From: Bacteroidales bacterium
GTDB lineage: Bacteria > Bacteroidota > Bacteroidia > Bacteroidales > UBA932
Direction: 5' to 3'
Length of the DNA: 64,000 nt
Assembly: GCA_020026275.1 (NCBI GenBank)
Contig: JAHHQQ010000007.1
Span: 14,955-78,954, forward strand
Below, piece by piece: positions 7,251 to 15,909 of this stretch. The position numbers and the translations under genes were made by a program. How positions within the stretch are numbered: the stretch's first letter is position 1; the number at the start of each line of letters is the position of its first letter. Below the pieces are notes generated by a model. It worked only from the letters and a program-made list of their open reading frames with translations, was not told where the DNA came from and did not search any database.

Positions 7251-7955
7251 TTAATTTTTATGTATTCTGAAAAATTTCTTGAAATTGATGTTCCGGGTGA
7301 AATAGCCGAAGGCGGTGAGCGCTCCTGCAATGGAGAGGAAGGCGAGCATCGGAATCCATTCGATGGTCTGGTGGGCCGCTGAGATGTTGTAGGCCGCTAC
7401 AGAGGAGTTGACGAGTAGTCCGATGAAGAGAATGGCGATGTTGAGGAGCATCTTCAGCTCCAGTTTCAGGCTTTCTCCGTCAGCCATGTACTTCAGCAGA
7501 TAGGCCAGGCCCATGATGGTGGCGGCGCACAGAAGGGAGAACATGAGAGCGGTCTCTATGAAGTCGGACCCTGCCCTGAACTTGAAGAACATGAGTTCGA
7601 AGTAGAGGATGGCAATGGGAGAGAGCAGTCCCGGGATTACCTTCAGCACGAACAGGGATTTCTTCCGTTTGGCCTTGGGCTGGAAATAGTTGTCAAGGAG
7701 CCGGACGGACAGCAGGATGCCGATGATCGCTTCCAGGGAAGTGAGGACGGCTCCGTTGGTCACGACTTCTTGGTCTGCCAGCAGTTTCTTGATGATGGTG
7801 ACCGGTTGGCTGATGACCAGCGGATAGCAGGCCATGGCGAACAGGCCGGCACCGAGCGAATAGAACAGGATTGCCCGGAAACCTCCGGCGAGGGAGGCTT
7901 TCAGGCAATATTTCAATACTGCTAAGATCAGAATGAGCTGAACTGGAAGTTCCAT
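7251..7955 (-). CDS. hmuT: HmuT-like integral membrane protein
   Basis: A 234-residue hydrophobic protein with about six or seven predicted membrane segments (near 5-20, 28-50, 68-86, 103-124, 135-155, 166-188, 198-216) and a short basic C-terminus. I recognise no catalytic motif. Assignment rests on position: it lies between hmuS (8 bases upstream) and hmuU (12 bases downstream), where hmu operons carry the membrane protein called HmuT. It is not an ABC transporter solute-binding protein of the same name in other bacteria. A role in supporting the HmuS/HmuU/HmuV membrane complex or in tetrapyrrole or iron passage is inference. Confidence 0.7.
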   Translation of the reverse strand: MELPVQLILILAVLKYCLKASLAGGFRAILFYSLGAGLFAMACYPLVISQPVTIIKKLLADQEVVTNGAVLTSLEAIIGILLSVRLLDNYFQPKAKRKKSLFVLKVIPGLLSPIAILYFELMFFKFRAGSDFIETALMFSLLCAATIMGLAYLLKYMADGESLKLELKMLLNIAILFIGLLVNSSVAAYNISAAHQTIEWIPMLAFLSIAGALTAFGYFTRNINFKKFFRIHKN

Positions 7956-7963
7956 ATTATCTT

Positions 7964-10900
7964 TTATTCATTTTTCTTTTTCATCTGAAGGAAGACGAGA
8001 GCTCCGGCAATGGCGACTACGAGGACGATGACCAGACTCTTCCAGGAGTTGTCTTTCTCCTCTACAGAGCTGTTCTGGCGGTTCTTCTGAGCCTCCTGCT
8101 CCTCTTTCTTGAGCACTACATTGCCTTCTGTCTTTTCAATCTGGACCTCACGGGCCTGCTTGATGCTCTTCCGGTAGTCTTCTGACAGTTGCTTGTCCAG
8201 GTTCCGGGAAATGTAGTCGCGGAGCTTGGCATTGTCACAGACAGCACCGGTGCAGGCTGCTTTGTGCTTCTTGACCAGTTCGGCGTGGAGCTGCGCGATA
8301 TTGGCCAACTGCTCAGGGCTGGCTTCCCAAAGTCCTTTCCGTGCGGTTTCCATCATGACGGCGGTCATGTCCTGGAGGGCTGCCGGATTGGCTCTTTCGA
8401 AGAAATCCTGAATGCCCAGGTCAAATTTGTCCTGTACATAGACATTGTAGATTTCGTCCCATATTTCGTCATCGACGGCTTCCGGTTTCATGACGTTCCA
8501 GCCATAGGTGTTCTGGACGAGTTCGTCAAATGTGGATGCGGCGGTGGCATCTCCCTTCATTTTCTCCTTGATGTAGTTCGGGTTGAAGAGGGTCGTGCGG
8601 CTCTCGATGCCGATGGACTCCTTGAGTTCCTGCATCTTCACGTTGTTGCGGTTGCGGTAGTCGCTCAGGTAGGCGTCCGGATCTTTGCCGGTCACGTTCC
8701 TGACGGCGAGGTTCATGCCGCCCATGAATTCGTACACGTGATCCAGGCTCAGGGCTCCCCAGGTGTTGCTCTGGCGAGGTTGGATGACTGCATCTGTGTT
8801 GGTCAGAGCCGCTTCAAAGGCATATTGACGAACGGTCTCCCAGTTCTTCTCCGAACCGTAGAAGGTACCCATGTTGTTGAGGTAGACGGCGGCAATTTCA
8901 GATTCGTCTGTCCAGCGGTCTCCGCTTTGTACCATCTCCTGGATGCCGGTACCGTAGTTGCCATTCATTCCACCGAATACACGGTAGGTGGAGATTTCGC
9001 GGGCCTCCTGTGGGGAGAGTCCTTTCTCGATCAGTTTCTTTTCAGAGGCGACAGCACCTTCTGCCACCAGGTTGGTGTATTGGTCGTCTTTGGCTGCTGC
9101 TGCCATCTCGACTGCCCGGTTGATGAGGAAGAGTCGGGAGGCGGCGATGTCACGAAGCTGTCCGGAAGTCTGGACGACGACATCGATTCTCGGTCTGCCC
9201 AGGTCTTTGGAAGGAATCAGTCTGATGTCATTGACACGTCCGAAAGCATCGCGGATCGGTTCCACTCCCAGCATATAGAGAATCTGGGCGATGGTCGCTC
9301 CTTCTGTCTCGATGAATTCACCGCTCCACAAGGTGTAGCTGACTTTTCTTGGAATGCTGTCGTTGTGGTTGCGTTTGTACATGTCAATGGTGTTCTGGGC
9401 CAGTCTCTTTCCCTTGTCCCAGGCACTTTCCGTAGGTGTCTCCTCTGCATTGATGGCATAGAGGTTACGTCCGGTCGGGAGGGTATTCGGATTGACAATC
9501 GGGTCGCCGCCAGGAGTTGGAGCGGTGTAGCCTCCTGCCAGGGCATTCACCAGAGAAGACAATTCTTTCTCCGGGCTTTCCAGCAGGGCTTTCCGGTAGT
9601 TCTTCACATTCATGATGGAACGCTCCACTTCGTATACGGCATTGGCGAACTCCAGTTCTTCCTTACTGTATTTTGGTTTGCTGGCGGCTTTCTTGGCCAT
9701 CATTTCCATCATGGACGGTTTCTTTCCAGCTGGTGCGGCTTCCTGTTTCCGGGCAGTTGCAGTGCCTTCCATCTTCTGGGCAGGCACGGTGTCCTGAGTC
9801 TGCTGCTTCTTGGCTTTGACGGCTTTCTGCATCATCTTGGCCATGTCTTTGACGGACAGGCCTTTCTCTTTCATCATCCGTTTCATTTCCGCTACAGATG
9901 GATGACCTGCAGGGAGATTCTCTTCGCCTTTGGTGGCAAGAGCCTTCTCTTCGGCTTTCTCTGCGGTGGCTTTTTCAGCGGAGGCTTTCTGCTCTGACAT
10001 GGCCATCATCATGGCCATCATTCCCTTCGGCGCTCTCCTTTCCTTTTCAATGGCACGGGCCTTGGCCAGCTCTTCTTTTGAGATGCCGGCAATCTGGCAG
10101 ATCATGCGGTCTGTCGGAACGGTATTGGAGTGGAGCAGCTGGTTGACCAGTTTCTTGGATGGCTCCAGGTATTTTGCATTGAAGATGGATTTGTGCTTCT
10201 CGATGTTGTCCACTGCCTTGCCGCGGTGTTTGTCCAATGCGAGCAGGCTGTAGGCGATCGGCTCAACGGTCATGGCATAGACACTGCTGAGGATGCGTTC
10301 CGGACTGTACGGTTCGCCTATCGTGTAGAGTTGGCCGGTGATTTTCTCAGTGGCAATCTCTTCCGCAAAGTTCTCGATTCTGGCAATTTCCTCTTCGGTA
10401 TAAGGTACGGTGAGCAGGCTGTCCATCTTCAGTTCGCGGTGGATGCCCATCTTCACGGTCAATTTCTTCACTGCCAGTGATTTCTTTTCCTGCTCTTCCG
10501 GAGTTCCGTCTGCAATGGAATTGTTGTAGATGCGGATGGCCTCGGACAGTTCACGGTAGGTGCTTCTCAGGCTGCTTTCCATGAACGGAGGAGTCAGATA
10601 AGACTGGATGCCGGCATAGGAGCGGCGTTTGGCAATCATGGCTTCACCGACGTTGCCGATGGTGTAGATGTAGTAATGAGGCAGGTTTCCGACGAGTCTG
10701 TCCGGCCAGTCCTCATTGCTCAGGGCAACTTGTTTGCGTGGAGTGAACTCCAGGCTGCCATGGGTTCCGAAATGGATGAGGGCATCTGCCTGGAATCCGT
10801 ACTGGATCCACAGGTAAGGGGCGATGTAGGCATGGGTTGGAGCGGCATCGGTACCGTGTACCATCTTGAAGGTGTCGCTGCCTGTTCCGGCTGCCGGCTG

Positions 10901-12394
10901 TGGCAGAAGGACCACGTTGCCGAAGTCCAGTCTGGATACTGCCAGCTCGTTGTTGTCGGTGACCATGTAGTCGCCAGGGAAAGGACCATAGGCATCGGTC
11001 ACTTCCTTGTATTCGTCAGGACGGAGTGCCTTTCCTACCCAGGAATTGTATTCTTCCGCATTGACCAGGGCGGGGTGGGCTGTCTTCATGAAATTGGAAG
11101 CGGCTCCTTCGGCATAGGTGCCGAAGATGGCCCCTTCCTGCATGATGAGCTGTTTGAAGTCTTCCACATTTCCCGGCAGGTTCTTGACGGTATAGCCTTC
11201 TGCACGCAGTCTTTTGAGCAGGTTGTAGAGGGAAGGAACCACTTCCATACCGGAGGCGGTCAGTGCGCTCTGACCGACGCCTTTGTAATAGACGATGGCG
11301 ACCTTCTTTTCAGAATTGGGTTTCTCCTTGAGGGAAATGTAGTTGTTGACAGTCTTCACAAAATTCTCGAGCCTTTCTGGAATGGCACGAGTCTGTGGCA
11401 GGCCTTCCTTGTCCAGGAAATGTCCGAAAAGGGCATAAGGTCGGATGGCGCCGTCAATTTCCGGAGTGACGACACTCTGGGAGAGGAAACCTCCGCTCAT
11501 GCCCATCTTGTCCGCTTCCCATTCTTCCACCAGGGTGTTCACATTGAGCGGTGAGAACAGTGGAATGTTCCTTTCTTCCAGCATTTTGACCACCTTGTCG
11601 CCCATACGGCCGTGCGCCATGTTGATGAGGGCGGACGGGGCTACTGAGTCGATGAGTTGGAGCTGGGTGAATTTGCCGAAATCCCTTACCGGGAAGACCA
11701 TGTTGCCGGTTTCTTCCAGTTTGAGGATGAGCTCGGAAGGTTCTCCCATCTGGCCGGTGATGATGATTCTCGGAGCTTCTTCTTTCCACAGATGCTGCTC
11801 TCTGAGGTATTGGGTGTAGAGGTGGTATTCGTCAAAACCCAGGTATTCGTTGTCCAGATCGGCCAAGTCCGGATGGTACATCATCTCGTAGGCACCTGGA
11901 ACGGCGGATTCTGGTTTGTCGCAGAAGAAGACCTTCTTGTCAATGTCATTTCTGACATAGTTGAGCAGGCTTCTGTAGTTCTTTCTGCTGCTGGCCGTCA
12001 GATAGGTCATCAGGGTGTCCACATGGACAGAATCTACTGTGCAGATGTCATTGGTTGGATTGGTGGCGGCAATGGTGAAGATCGGCAGTCTCTTCTGTCC
12101 CAGTTCATGAACCAGGGCCCGTTTCTCTTCGGTGATGCGGAGTCCCATGCCATTAATGAACAGCATATCGCATTTTTTCAGTCCTTTGAGATCTTCTGGT
12201 GAGATATCCTTGATGTCAATGAAGGAGTTCGTGTTGGCCTTGGAAATCTGTCCCAGTTCGATAGCCTGAAAGTTCATGAAGCCGATACGGGTCTTTGAAA
12301 ACCACTTGTTCCATGAAAGACCGATTGCAGCCACCACGATTGTGGCTGCTGCAAGTGTCAGGATATTTCTTTTTGTCTGTTTGCTTTTTTGCAT
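7964..12394 (-). CDS. hmuS: HmuS: membrane-anchored CobN/magnesium-chelatase H-like protein
   Basis: A 1476-residue CobN/BchH-family protein. Family motifs in order: HGSLEF near 543 with LSNEDWPDRLVGNLPHYYIY and a following AKRRS, IDVVVQTSGQLRD near 1071, FGGMNGNYGTGIQEM near 1143, and NTWGALSLDHVYEFMGGMN near 1210. Unlike cobaltochelatase it has an N-terminal anchor (about 10-28) and a C-terminal helix (about 1450-1470), and no CobS/CobT or cobalamin genes lie nearby. In hmu loci this protein is HmuS; from memory, Bacteroides HmuS has been reported to remove iron from heme anaerobically, which fits a periplasmic chelatase run in reverse. Residues of about 785-905 are a Met/Lys/Ala-rich insertion. 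Two Cys lie near 1385 (ACTGAVCDN). It starts 3 bases after hmuR. Confidence 0.9.
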   Translation of the reverse strand: MQKSKQTKRNILTLAAATIVVAAIGLSWNKWFSKTRIGFMNFQAIELGQISKANTNSFIDIKDISPEDLKGLKKCDMLFINGMGLRITEEKRALVHELGQKRLPIFTIAATNPTNDICTVDSVHVDTLMTYLTASSRKNYRSLLNYVRNDIDKKVFFCDKPESAVPGAYEMMYHPDLADLDNEYLGFDEYHLYTQYLREQHLWKEEAPRIIITGQMGEPSELILKLEETGNMVFPVRDFGKFTQLQLIDSVAPSALINMAHGRMGDKVVKMLEERNIPLFSPLNVNTLVEEWEADKMGMSGGFLSQSVVTPEIDGAIRPYALFGHFLDKEGLPQTRAIPERLENFVKTVNNYISLKEKPNSEKKVAIVYYKGVGQSALTASGMEVVPSLYNLLKRLRAEGYTVKNLPGNVEDFKQLIMQEGAIFGTYAEGAASNFMKTAHPALVNAEEYNSWVGKALRPDEYKEVTDAYGPFPGDYMVTDNNELAVSRLDFGNVVLLPQPAAGTGSDTFKMVHGTDAAPTHAYIAPYLWIQYGFQADALIHFGTHGSLEFTPRKQVALSNEDWPDRLVGNLPHYYIYTIGNVGEAMIAKRRSYAGIQSYLTPPFMESSLRSTYRELSEAIRIYNNSIADGTPEEQEKKSLAVKKLTVKMGIHRELKMDSLLTVPYTEEEIARIENFAEEIATEKITGQLYTIGEPYSPERILSSVYAMTVEPIAYSLLALDKHRGKAVDNIEKHKSIFNAKYLEPSKKLVNQLLHSNTVPTDRMICQIAGISKEELAKARAIEKERRAPKGMMAMMMAMSEQKASAEKATAEKAEEKALATKGEENLPAGHPSVAEMKRMMKEKGLSVKDMAKMMQKAVKAKKQQTQDTVPAQKMEGTATARKQEAAPAGKKPSMMEMMAKKAASKPKYSKEELEFANAVYEVERSIMNVKNYRKALLESPEKELSSLVNALAGGYTAPTPGGDPIVNPNTLPTGRNLYAINAEETPTESAWDKGKRLAQNTIDMYKRNHNDSIPRKVSYTLWSGEFIETEGATIAQILYMLGVEPIRDAFGRVNDIRLIPSKDLGRPRIDVVVQTSGQLRDIAASRLFLINRAVEMAAAAKDDQYTNLVAEGAVASEKKLIEKGLSPQEAREISTYRVFGGMNGNYGTGIQEMVQSGDRWTDESEIAAVYLNNMGTFYGSEKNWETVRQYAFEAALTNTDAVIQPRQSNTWGALSLDHVYEFMGGMNLAVRNVTGKDPDAYLSDYRNRNNVKMQELKESIGIESRTTLFNPNYIKEKMKGDATAASTFDELVQNTYGWNVMKPEAVDDEIWDEIYNVYVQDKFDLGIQDFFERANPAALQDMTAVMMETARKGLWEASPEQLANIAQLHAELVKKHKAACTGAVCDNAKLRDYISRNLDKQLSEDYRKSIKQAREVQIEKTEGNVVLKKEEQEAQKNRQNSSVEEKDNSWKSLVIVLVVAIAGALVFLQMKKKNE

Positions 12395-12397
12395 ATT

Positions 12398-14560
12398 CTA
12401 TTCTTTGAAGAATTCTTCGATGTTCATGGAAAGGCCGATTGAGAAGGTCGTTCCCGTGGTGGTCGGAGAATTGTTGTAGTAATTGTCCGGTCTGTAATTG
12501 AACAGGTTGTCTATGATGGTGGAGAGATGTATTCCTTTCCAGATTTTTTGTGTCAGATTGAGTTTCCAGATGGTATAGCCCGGATAGGTCTTCTTGATGG
12601 TTGTCTCAAAGTCTCCATCTGTCGTGAACTGGTCTGTTTGTACTTTTGAGAGGAATCTTCCGGTGAGGGCGACATCCAGTCCATAGTTTTTCCAGTCATG
12701 TCCATAATTCACTTTTGCAGTCATGGTGTGGGGACGTGTTCCAGAAAGGACTGGTTTTCCTCGTTCTGCTTTTTCGTGGGTATAGACATAAGATATGCGG
12801 GCTCCTATTCCGCAATCCAACTTCATAGCAGCGGTCGCATCAATCCCACCGATTTGGAGAGGGGACATGTTGGTATAGACCATTCCCTTCTTCTCCTTGT
12901 TCCATACTGTCGTGATCTGGTTGTCAACAAAATTGTAGAAACTTGTCACGGTCACGTTCCAACCTTTCTTCATATATTCTGCGGAAAGGGAGAGGTTATG
13001 GCTCTTTTCAGGTTTCAGGTTGGGATTGCCGTAGATCATGAAAATGTTGGCCATATTGAAACTCATGTACATTTCCTTCAGGGTCGGAGCCCGGAAACCG
13101 CTGGCATAGGAGGCTCTGAGGGAACAGTTGTCGATTTTGTACATTACGCTTAGCTTTGGGGAGACATGGTGGAGTTTTGTCGCAGAAAACCAGTCATAGC
13201 GCAGACCGGCAATCAGGTTGAATTGTTTGATTGGATTCCAGTCGAACTGAGCGAATGCATCAGCTGTATGTTGTATATGACTTCCATTGTTGACGAACTG
13301 GTAGGACATGAGGTAGTCATACATATAGTCACTTCCTGTAGTGAGAGTGTGCTTTCCGTTGAAAGTATGGTTGTATGTCAGTCGGGCGGTTTGTTGTACA
13401 TTGCAATAGTCTCTCAGATCTTTCCGGTCATAGGGAGTGAAGTTGCTTTTGTCATATTCGTCGAAGGACCAGGAACCTTCCAGCTGGTCCTTGTCGCTGA
13501 AATTCCAGATAGCTTTGGTTCCACCATTGAGACCTCTGTAACGTTCTTTCTTGATTTGACTGTTGTCCCTTTCTCGGAAGAAGTAACCGCTGTTGGCGAT
13601 GATTTTCACTTTCCGGGATGGACTCCATACAAGCCGGTCTTTTATATTCCAGCTTTCATGTGCATAGATTTTGGTAATGTCATTCTTTTCTTGCTCTTCT
13701 TTTGGAAGTTCATTCGAAACTAGCTTGATTTCATCGACAGCATGTCTTTGGAAAGTGATGATATTGCTCACTTTCTTGATCTTGAATCCTATTGAACCGC
13801 AGTAGCGCAGGTCATTGTGACTGCCGTAACGGGTGTTGACATTGATGGTCCAAGGTTCTGTCGCATTCTTGCTGATAAGGTTCACGACTCCTCCCACTGC
13901 ATTCGAGCCATAAAGAGAGGAGGCTGCTCCTTTCACGATTTCAATCTTTTCGACATTGTCCAGATTGAGACGGTTGTAGTCAATATTGTCCAAAGTTTCA
14001 CCTGCCACTCTTTCTCCGTCTACGAGAAACAGGATGGAATTTCCTCCGAAACCTTGCATGTTGAGGGAGACCTGCTGGTTCATGGAATAGGAGAATTCAA
14101 TTCCGGGGAGCTCTGCTTGAAGCAGGTCGGAAATATTGGTCGCATCCACTTTCTTGATGTCTTCAGAAGTGATGATCCGAGTGATGATAGGTGCTTCTTT
14201 CAGAAATTTCGGGGTGCGGGTTCCAGTAATGACTACTTCTTTTAGAAGGTCTTTGTCTGGTTTCATATAGATATTTTCTGTGATTTGATGCAGAGAGGGA
14301 GAAATCTTTTTTTCCTGGTCGAGATATCCAAGAAAACAGACACAAAGGATGGCGTCCTTTTGGCTGGAGATGACCAGTTCGTAATGTCCGTCATTGTCCG
14401 ACATGGTTCCGACGGTCTGGTCTTCTTTCAGATAGATGGCTGCTCCAGGCAGGCTGTTCTGATTCTCATCATAGACCGTTCCGGAGATTCTGATCTGTGC
14501 AGAGACTGCAAGCTGGAAGACCAGCAATATCAGGGATGCAATAATGGATTTCTTGTACAT
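12398..14560 (-). CDS. hmuR: HmuR: TonB-dependent outer-membrane heme receptor
   Basis: A 720-residue outer-membrane receptor. A signal peptide (cleavage likely after LAVSA, residue 21) is followed by a carboxypeptidase-regulatory-like domain (about 23-100; ISGTVYDENQNSLPGAAIYL), a TonB plug (about 110-230; VVITGTRTPKFLKEAPIITR, then SSLYGSNAVGGVVNLIS) and a 22-strand-type barrel. The barrel carries FRAP near 488 and NPNL near 510, matching the two conserved motifs of heme receptors (YRAP/FRAP and NPDL/NPNL). It starts 3 bases after hmuY and ends 3 bases before hmuS. It should take heme from HmuY across the outer membrane using TonB energy. No TonB gene is in the window. Confidence 0.93.
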   Translation of the reverse strand: MYKKSIIASLILLVFQLAVSAQIRISGTVYDENQNSLPGAAIYLKEDQTVGTMSDNDGHYELVISSQKDAILCVCFLGYLDQEKKISPSLHQITENIYMKPDKDLLKEVVITGTRTPKFLKEAPIITRIITSEDIKKVDATNISDLLQAELPGIEFSYSMNQQVSLNMQGFGGNSILFLVDGERVAGETLDNIDYNRLNLDNVEKIEIVKGAASSLYGSNAVGGVVNLISKNATEPWTINVNTRYGSHNDLRYCGSIGFKIKKVSNIITFQRHAVDEIKLVSNELPKEEQEKNDITKIYAHESWNIKDRLVWSPSRKVKIIANSGYFFRERDNSQIKKERYRGLNGGTKAIWNFSDKDQLEGSWSFDEYDKSNFTPYDRKDLRDYCNVQQTARLTYNHTFNGKHTLTTGSDYMYDYLMSYQFVNNGSHIQHTADAFAQFDWNPIKQFNLIAGLRYDWFSATKLHHVSPKLSVMYKIDNCSLRASYASGFRAPTLKEMYMSFNMANIFMIYGNPNLKPEKSHNLSLSAEYMKKGWNVTVTSFYNFVDNQITTVWNKEKKGMVYTNMSPLQIGGIDATAAMKLDCGIGARISYVYTHEKAERGKPVLSGTRPHTMTAKVNYGHDWKNYGLDVALTGRFLSKVQTDQFTTDGDFETTIKKTYPGYTIWKLNLTQKIWKGIHLSTIIDNLFNYRPDNYYNNSPTTTGTTFSIGLSMNIEEFFKE

Positions 14561-14563
14561 TTA

Positions 14564-15250
14564 TTAAAAATCAACTGGATAATGATATTTGATGGTGAGA
14601 TTGCCGCTTACATATTTGACGAGCTGTAGTGCCAGATAGTGTCCGTTTTCCAGATGGATGAGATATACTTTTCCTGAAAGGGTGATGACTGGAGGCATTT
14701 CGTTGGTATCTTTGCGGATCCATGGTGCAATCTCCAAGTTTTTGGAAGAGGGAGCGTATTTTATAATTCCGTCCATCATTTGAGACATGTCAATGATGAT
14801 TCTTCCTTTTTCTTCTGGGTTGTCAACGTCTTCTGGTTTGCAGGCAGGAATGTCTGGTATGAATTTACCTGCCGGGACTTTATCTAGTTTCGCCAGTTCT
14901 TCTAAAGAAGTATATTCTGTAGCCAGAATGGCTCCGTTATTGGTTTTGCAGTCGGTACGATGGAGGGCGATGTCCCAGATTTCCGGTTCACCATATGTCT
15001 TGCCGTCATCGGATGCTCCTGGATTTTTGATGTCTCTGACTTCAATATGCTTCTGTGCAAAATCGATATAGGTCCATTGTGAGTAGTCCTGAGGATTGAT
15101 TTCAAGAGTTCCGTGATTTCCCAGGTCTTCGATGAAGCCCTCATCTGCCGGTTTGTCGTATAGATTGTCCAATATTCCAGTGCAAGATGGGAATGATACA
15201 AGTATCATTCCCATCATCAGACTCAGTAGGTTTATCTTGGGTGACATCAT
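14564..15250 (-). CDS. hmuY: HmuY-family heme-binding lipoprotein
   Basis: A 228-residue lipoprotein with a signal peptide and lipid-attachment Cys near residue 23 (ILVSFPSC), so an outer-membrane or secreted hemophore. Family signatures are WDIALHRTDCKTNNGAIL near 92-110 and the C-terminal GHYLALQLVKYVSGNLTIKY. HmuY proteins bind heme axially with His or Met residues; several candidates are present but I cannot map the ligands by eye. The start ATG overlaps the preceding stop codon (ATGA), and hmuR follows after 3 bases, so it is the second gene of the heme locus. Confidence 0.9.
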   Translation of the reverse strand: MMSPKINLLSLMMGMILVSFPSCTGILDNLYDKPADEGFIEDLGNHGTLEINPQDYSQWTYIDFAQKHIEVRDIKNPGASDDGKTYGEPEIWDIALHRTDCKTNNGAILATEYTSLEELAKLDKVPAGKFIPDIPACKPEDVDNPEEKGRIIIDMSQMMDGIIKYAPSSKNLEIAPWIRKDTNEMPPVITLSGKVYLIHLENGHYLALQLVKYVSGNLTIKYHYPVDF

Positions 15251-15723
15251 TGTTTCGCCCCTTCAAAAGTGAGGTTGATTTGCATTGGCATGGCGCCTGG
15301 AGTGATGTCATAGGCAACGTTGATCTTACCGTCTTTGACAGTACCTTTCAGACCGTTCTTGTTGACATATTTGGTTTCGCCAACTTGGATGCTGAATGCT
15401 GGTGCTTCCAGTGTGTAGAGATTGTTTTTCTGGGTAATTTTCACGTTCTTGATTTCAAGAGCAGGCATAGTCATTTTGCCACCCATTGCATCGAAAGTAG
15501 GAGTGACGATGGTCGCATTCTTTTTGGTGACGTCTTTGATGGTCAGAGTTCCGTCAATGCCAGGCATCGCGTTTTCTCCGACAGCCATTACGACTTTTCC
15601 TGCGTAGGTTCCGATAATTCTGCTATTGTCGATCCCGTTATTGTCGTTTTTGGATTCTTTTGAACATGAAATGCTTGCAAGGCAGATGGCAGCCATTGCG
15701 AGAATTGATTTTATTGTCTTCAT
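15247..15723 (-). CDS. Calycin-like domain lipoprotein, first gene of heme locus
   Basis: A 158-residue protein with a lipoprotein signal peptide (lipid-attachment Cys near residue 20 in LASISC) and a beta-rich body of alternating hydrophobic stretches (IIGTYAGKVVMAVG, DGTLTIKDV, MPALEIKNVKITQ, GKINVAYDI). This resembles the calycin-like lipoproteins of Bacteroidetes; I recall the family but cannot align it here. It is the promoter-proximal cistron, 4 bases overlapped with hmuY. I infer a cell-surface heme or ligand-binding role beside HmuY, but no binding residue can be pointed to. It could instead be an assembly or protective lipoprotein. Confidence 0.75.
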   Translation of the reverse strand: MKTIKSILAMAAICLASISCSKESKNDNNGIDNSRIIGTYAGKVVMAVGENAMPGIDGTLTIKDVTKKNATIVTPTFDAMGGKMTMPALEIKNVKITQKNNLYTLEAPAFSIQVGETKYVNKNGLKGTVKDGKINVAYDITPGAMPMQINLTFEGAKQ

Positions 15724-15798
15724 TTTTCAAGATATTTAGATATTCTGTTTTTTTCGAGAATGAGATGGTTGCTCTTTGAGAACTTGCCATCCTGCTTC

Positions 15799-15815
15799 CT
15801 CAGTTTCTCACTGAG
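15799..15815 (-). promoter_or_regulatory. Inverted repeat at the hmu transcription start
   Basis: CTCAGT (15799-15804), 5 bases, ACTGAG (15810-15815) form a 6-bp inverted repeat over the expected start of the hmu transcript. It could be an operator for an iron- or heme-responsive repressor or a 5' stem. It does not resemble the 19-bp Fur box known from Proteobacteria. Confidence 0.35.
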
Positions 15816-15819
15816 ATTG

Positions 15820-15850
15820 CAAAGGTAGCTTGATATGGATTTCAGGGCAA
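15820..15850 (-). promoter_or_regulatory. Promoter of the hmu locus
   Basis: On the minus strand, TTG (15850-15848), a 20-base spacer and TACCTTTG (15827-15820) match the Bacteroidetes primary promoter (-33 TTG, -7 TAnnTTTG). Transcription would start near 15813, giving a leader of about 90 bases before the calycin-like gene. Confidence 0.75.
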
Positions 15851-15909
15851 TACTCAATAATATCTAAAAATCTTTTGTCTGTTTCGGTCTGTATCCGTAC
15901 AATTGGGTA

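Noticed and set aside
8189..9997. 602-codon plus-strand frame opposite hmuS
   Set aside because: Antisense shadow of the CobN-like gene; the protein is Phe/Val/Gly/His-rich without domains and the hmuS frame carries all family motifs.
7964..12394. Cobaltochelatase CobN for cobalamin synthesis
   Set aside because: The neighbours are HmuY, HmuR, HmuT, HmuU and HmuV homologues and the protein has two membrane anchors; no CobS, CobT or other cobalamin gene is present.
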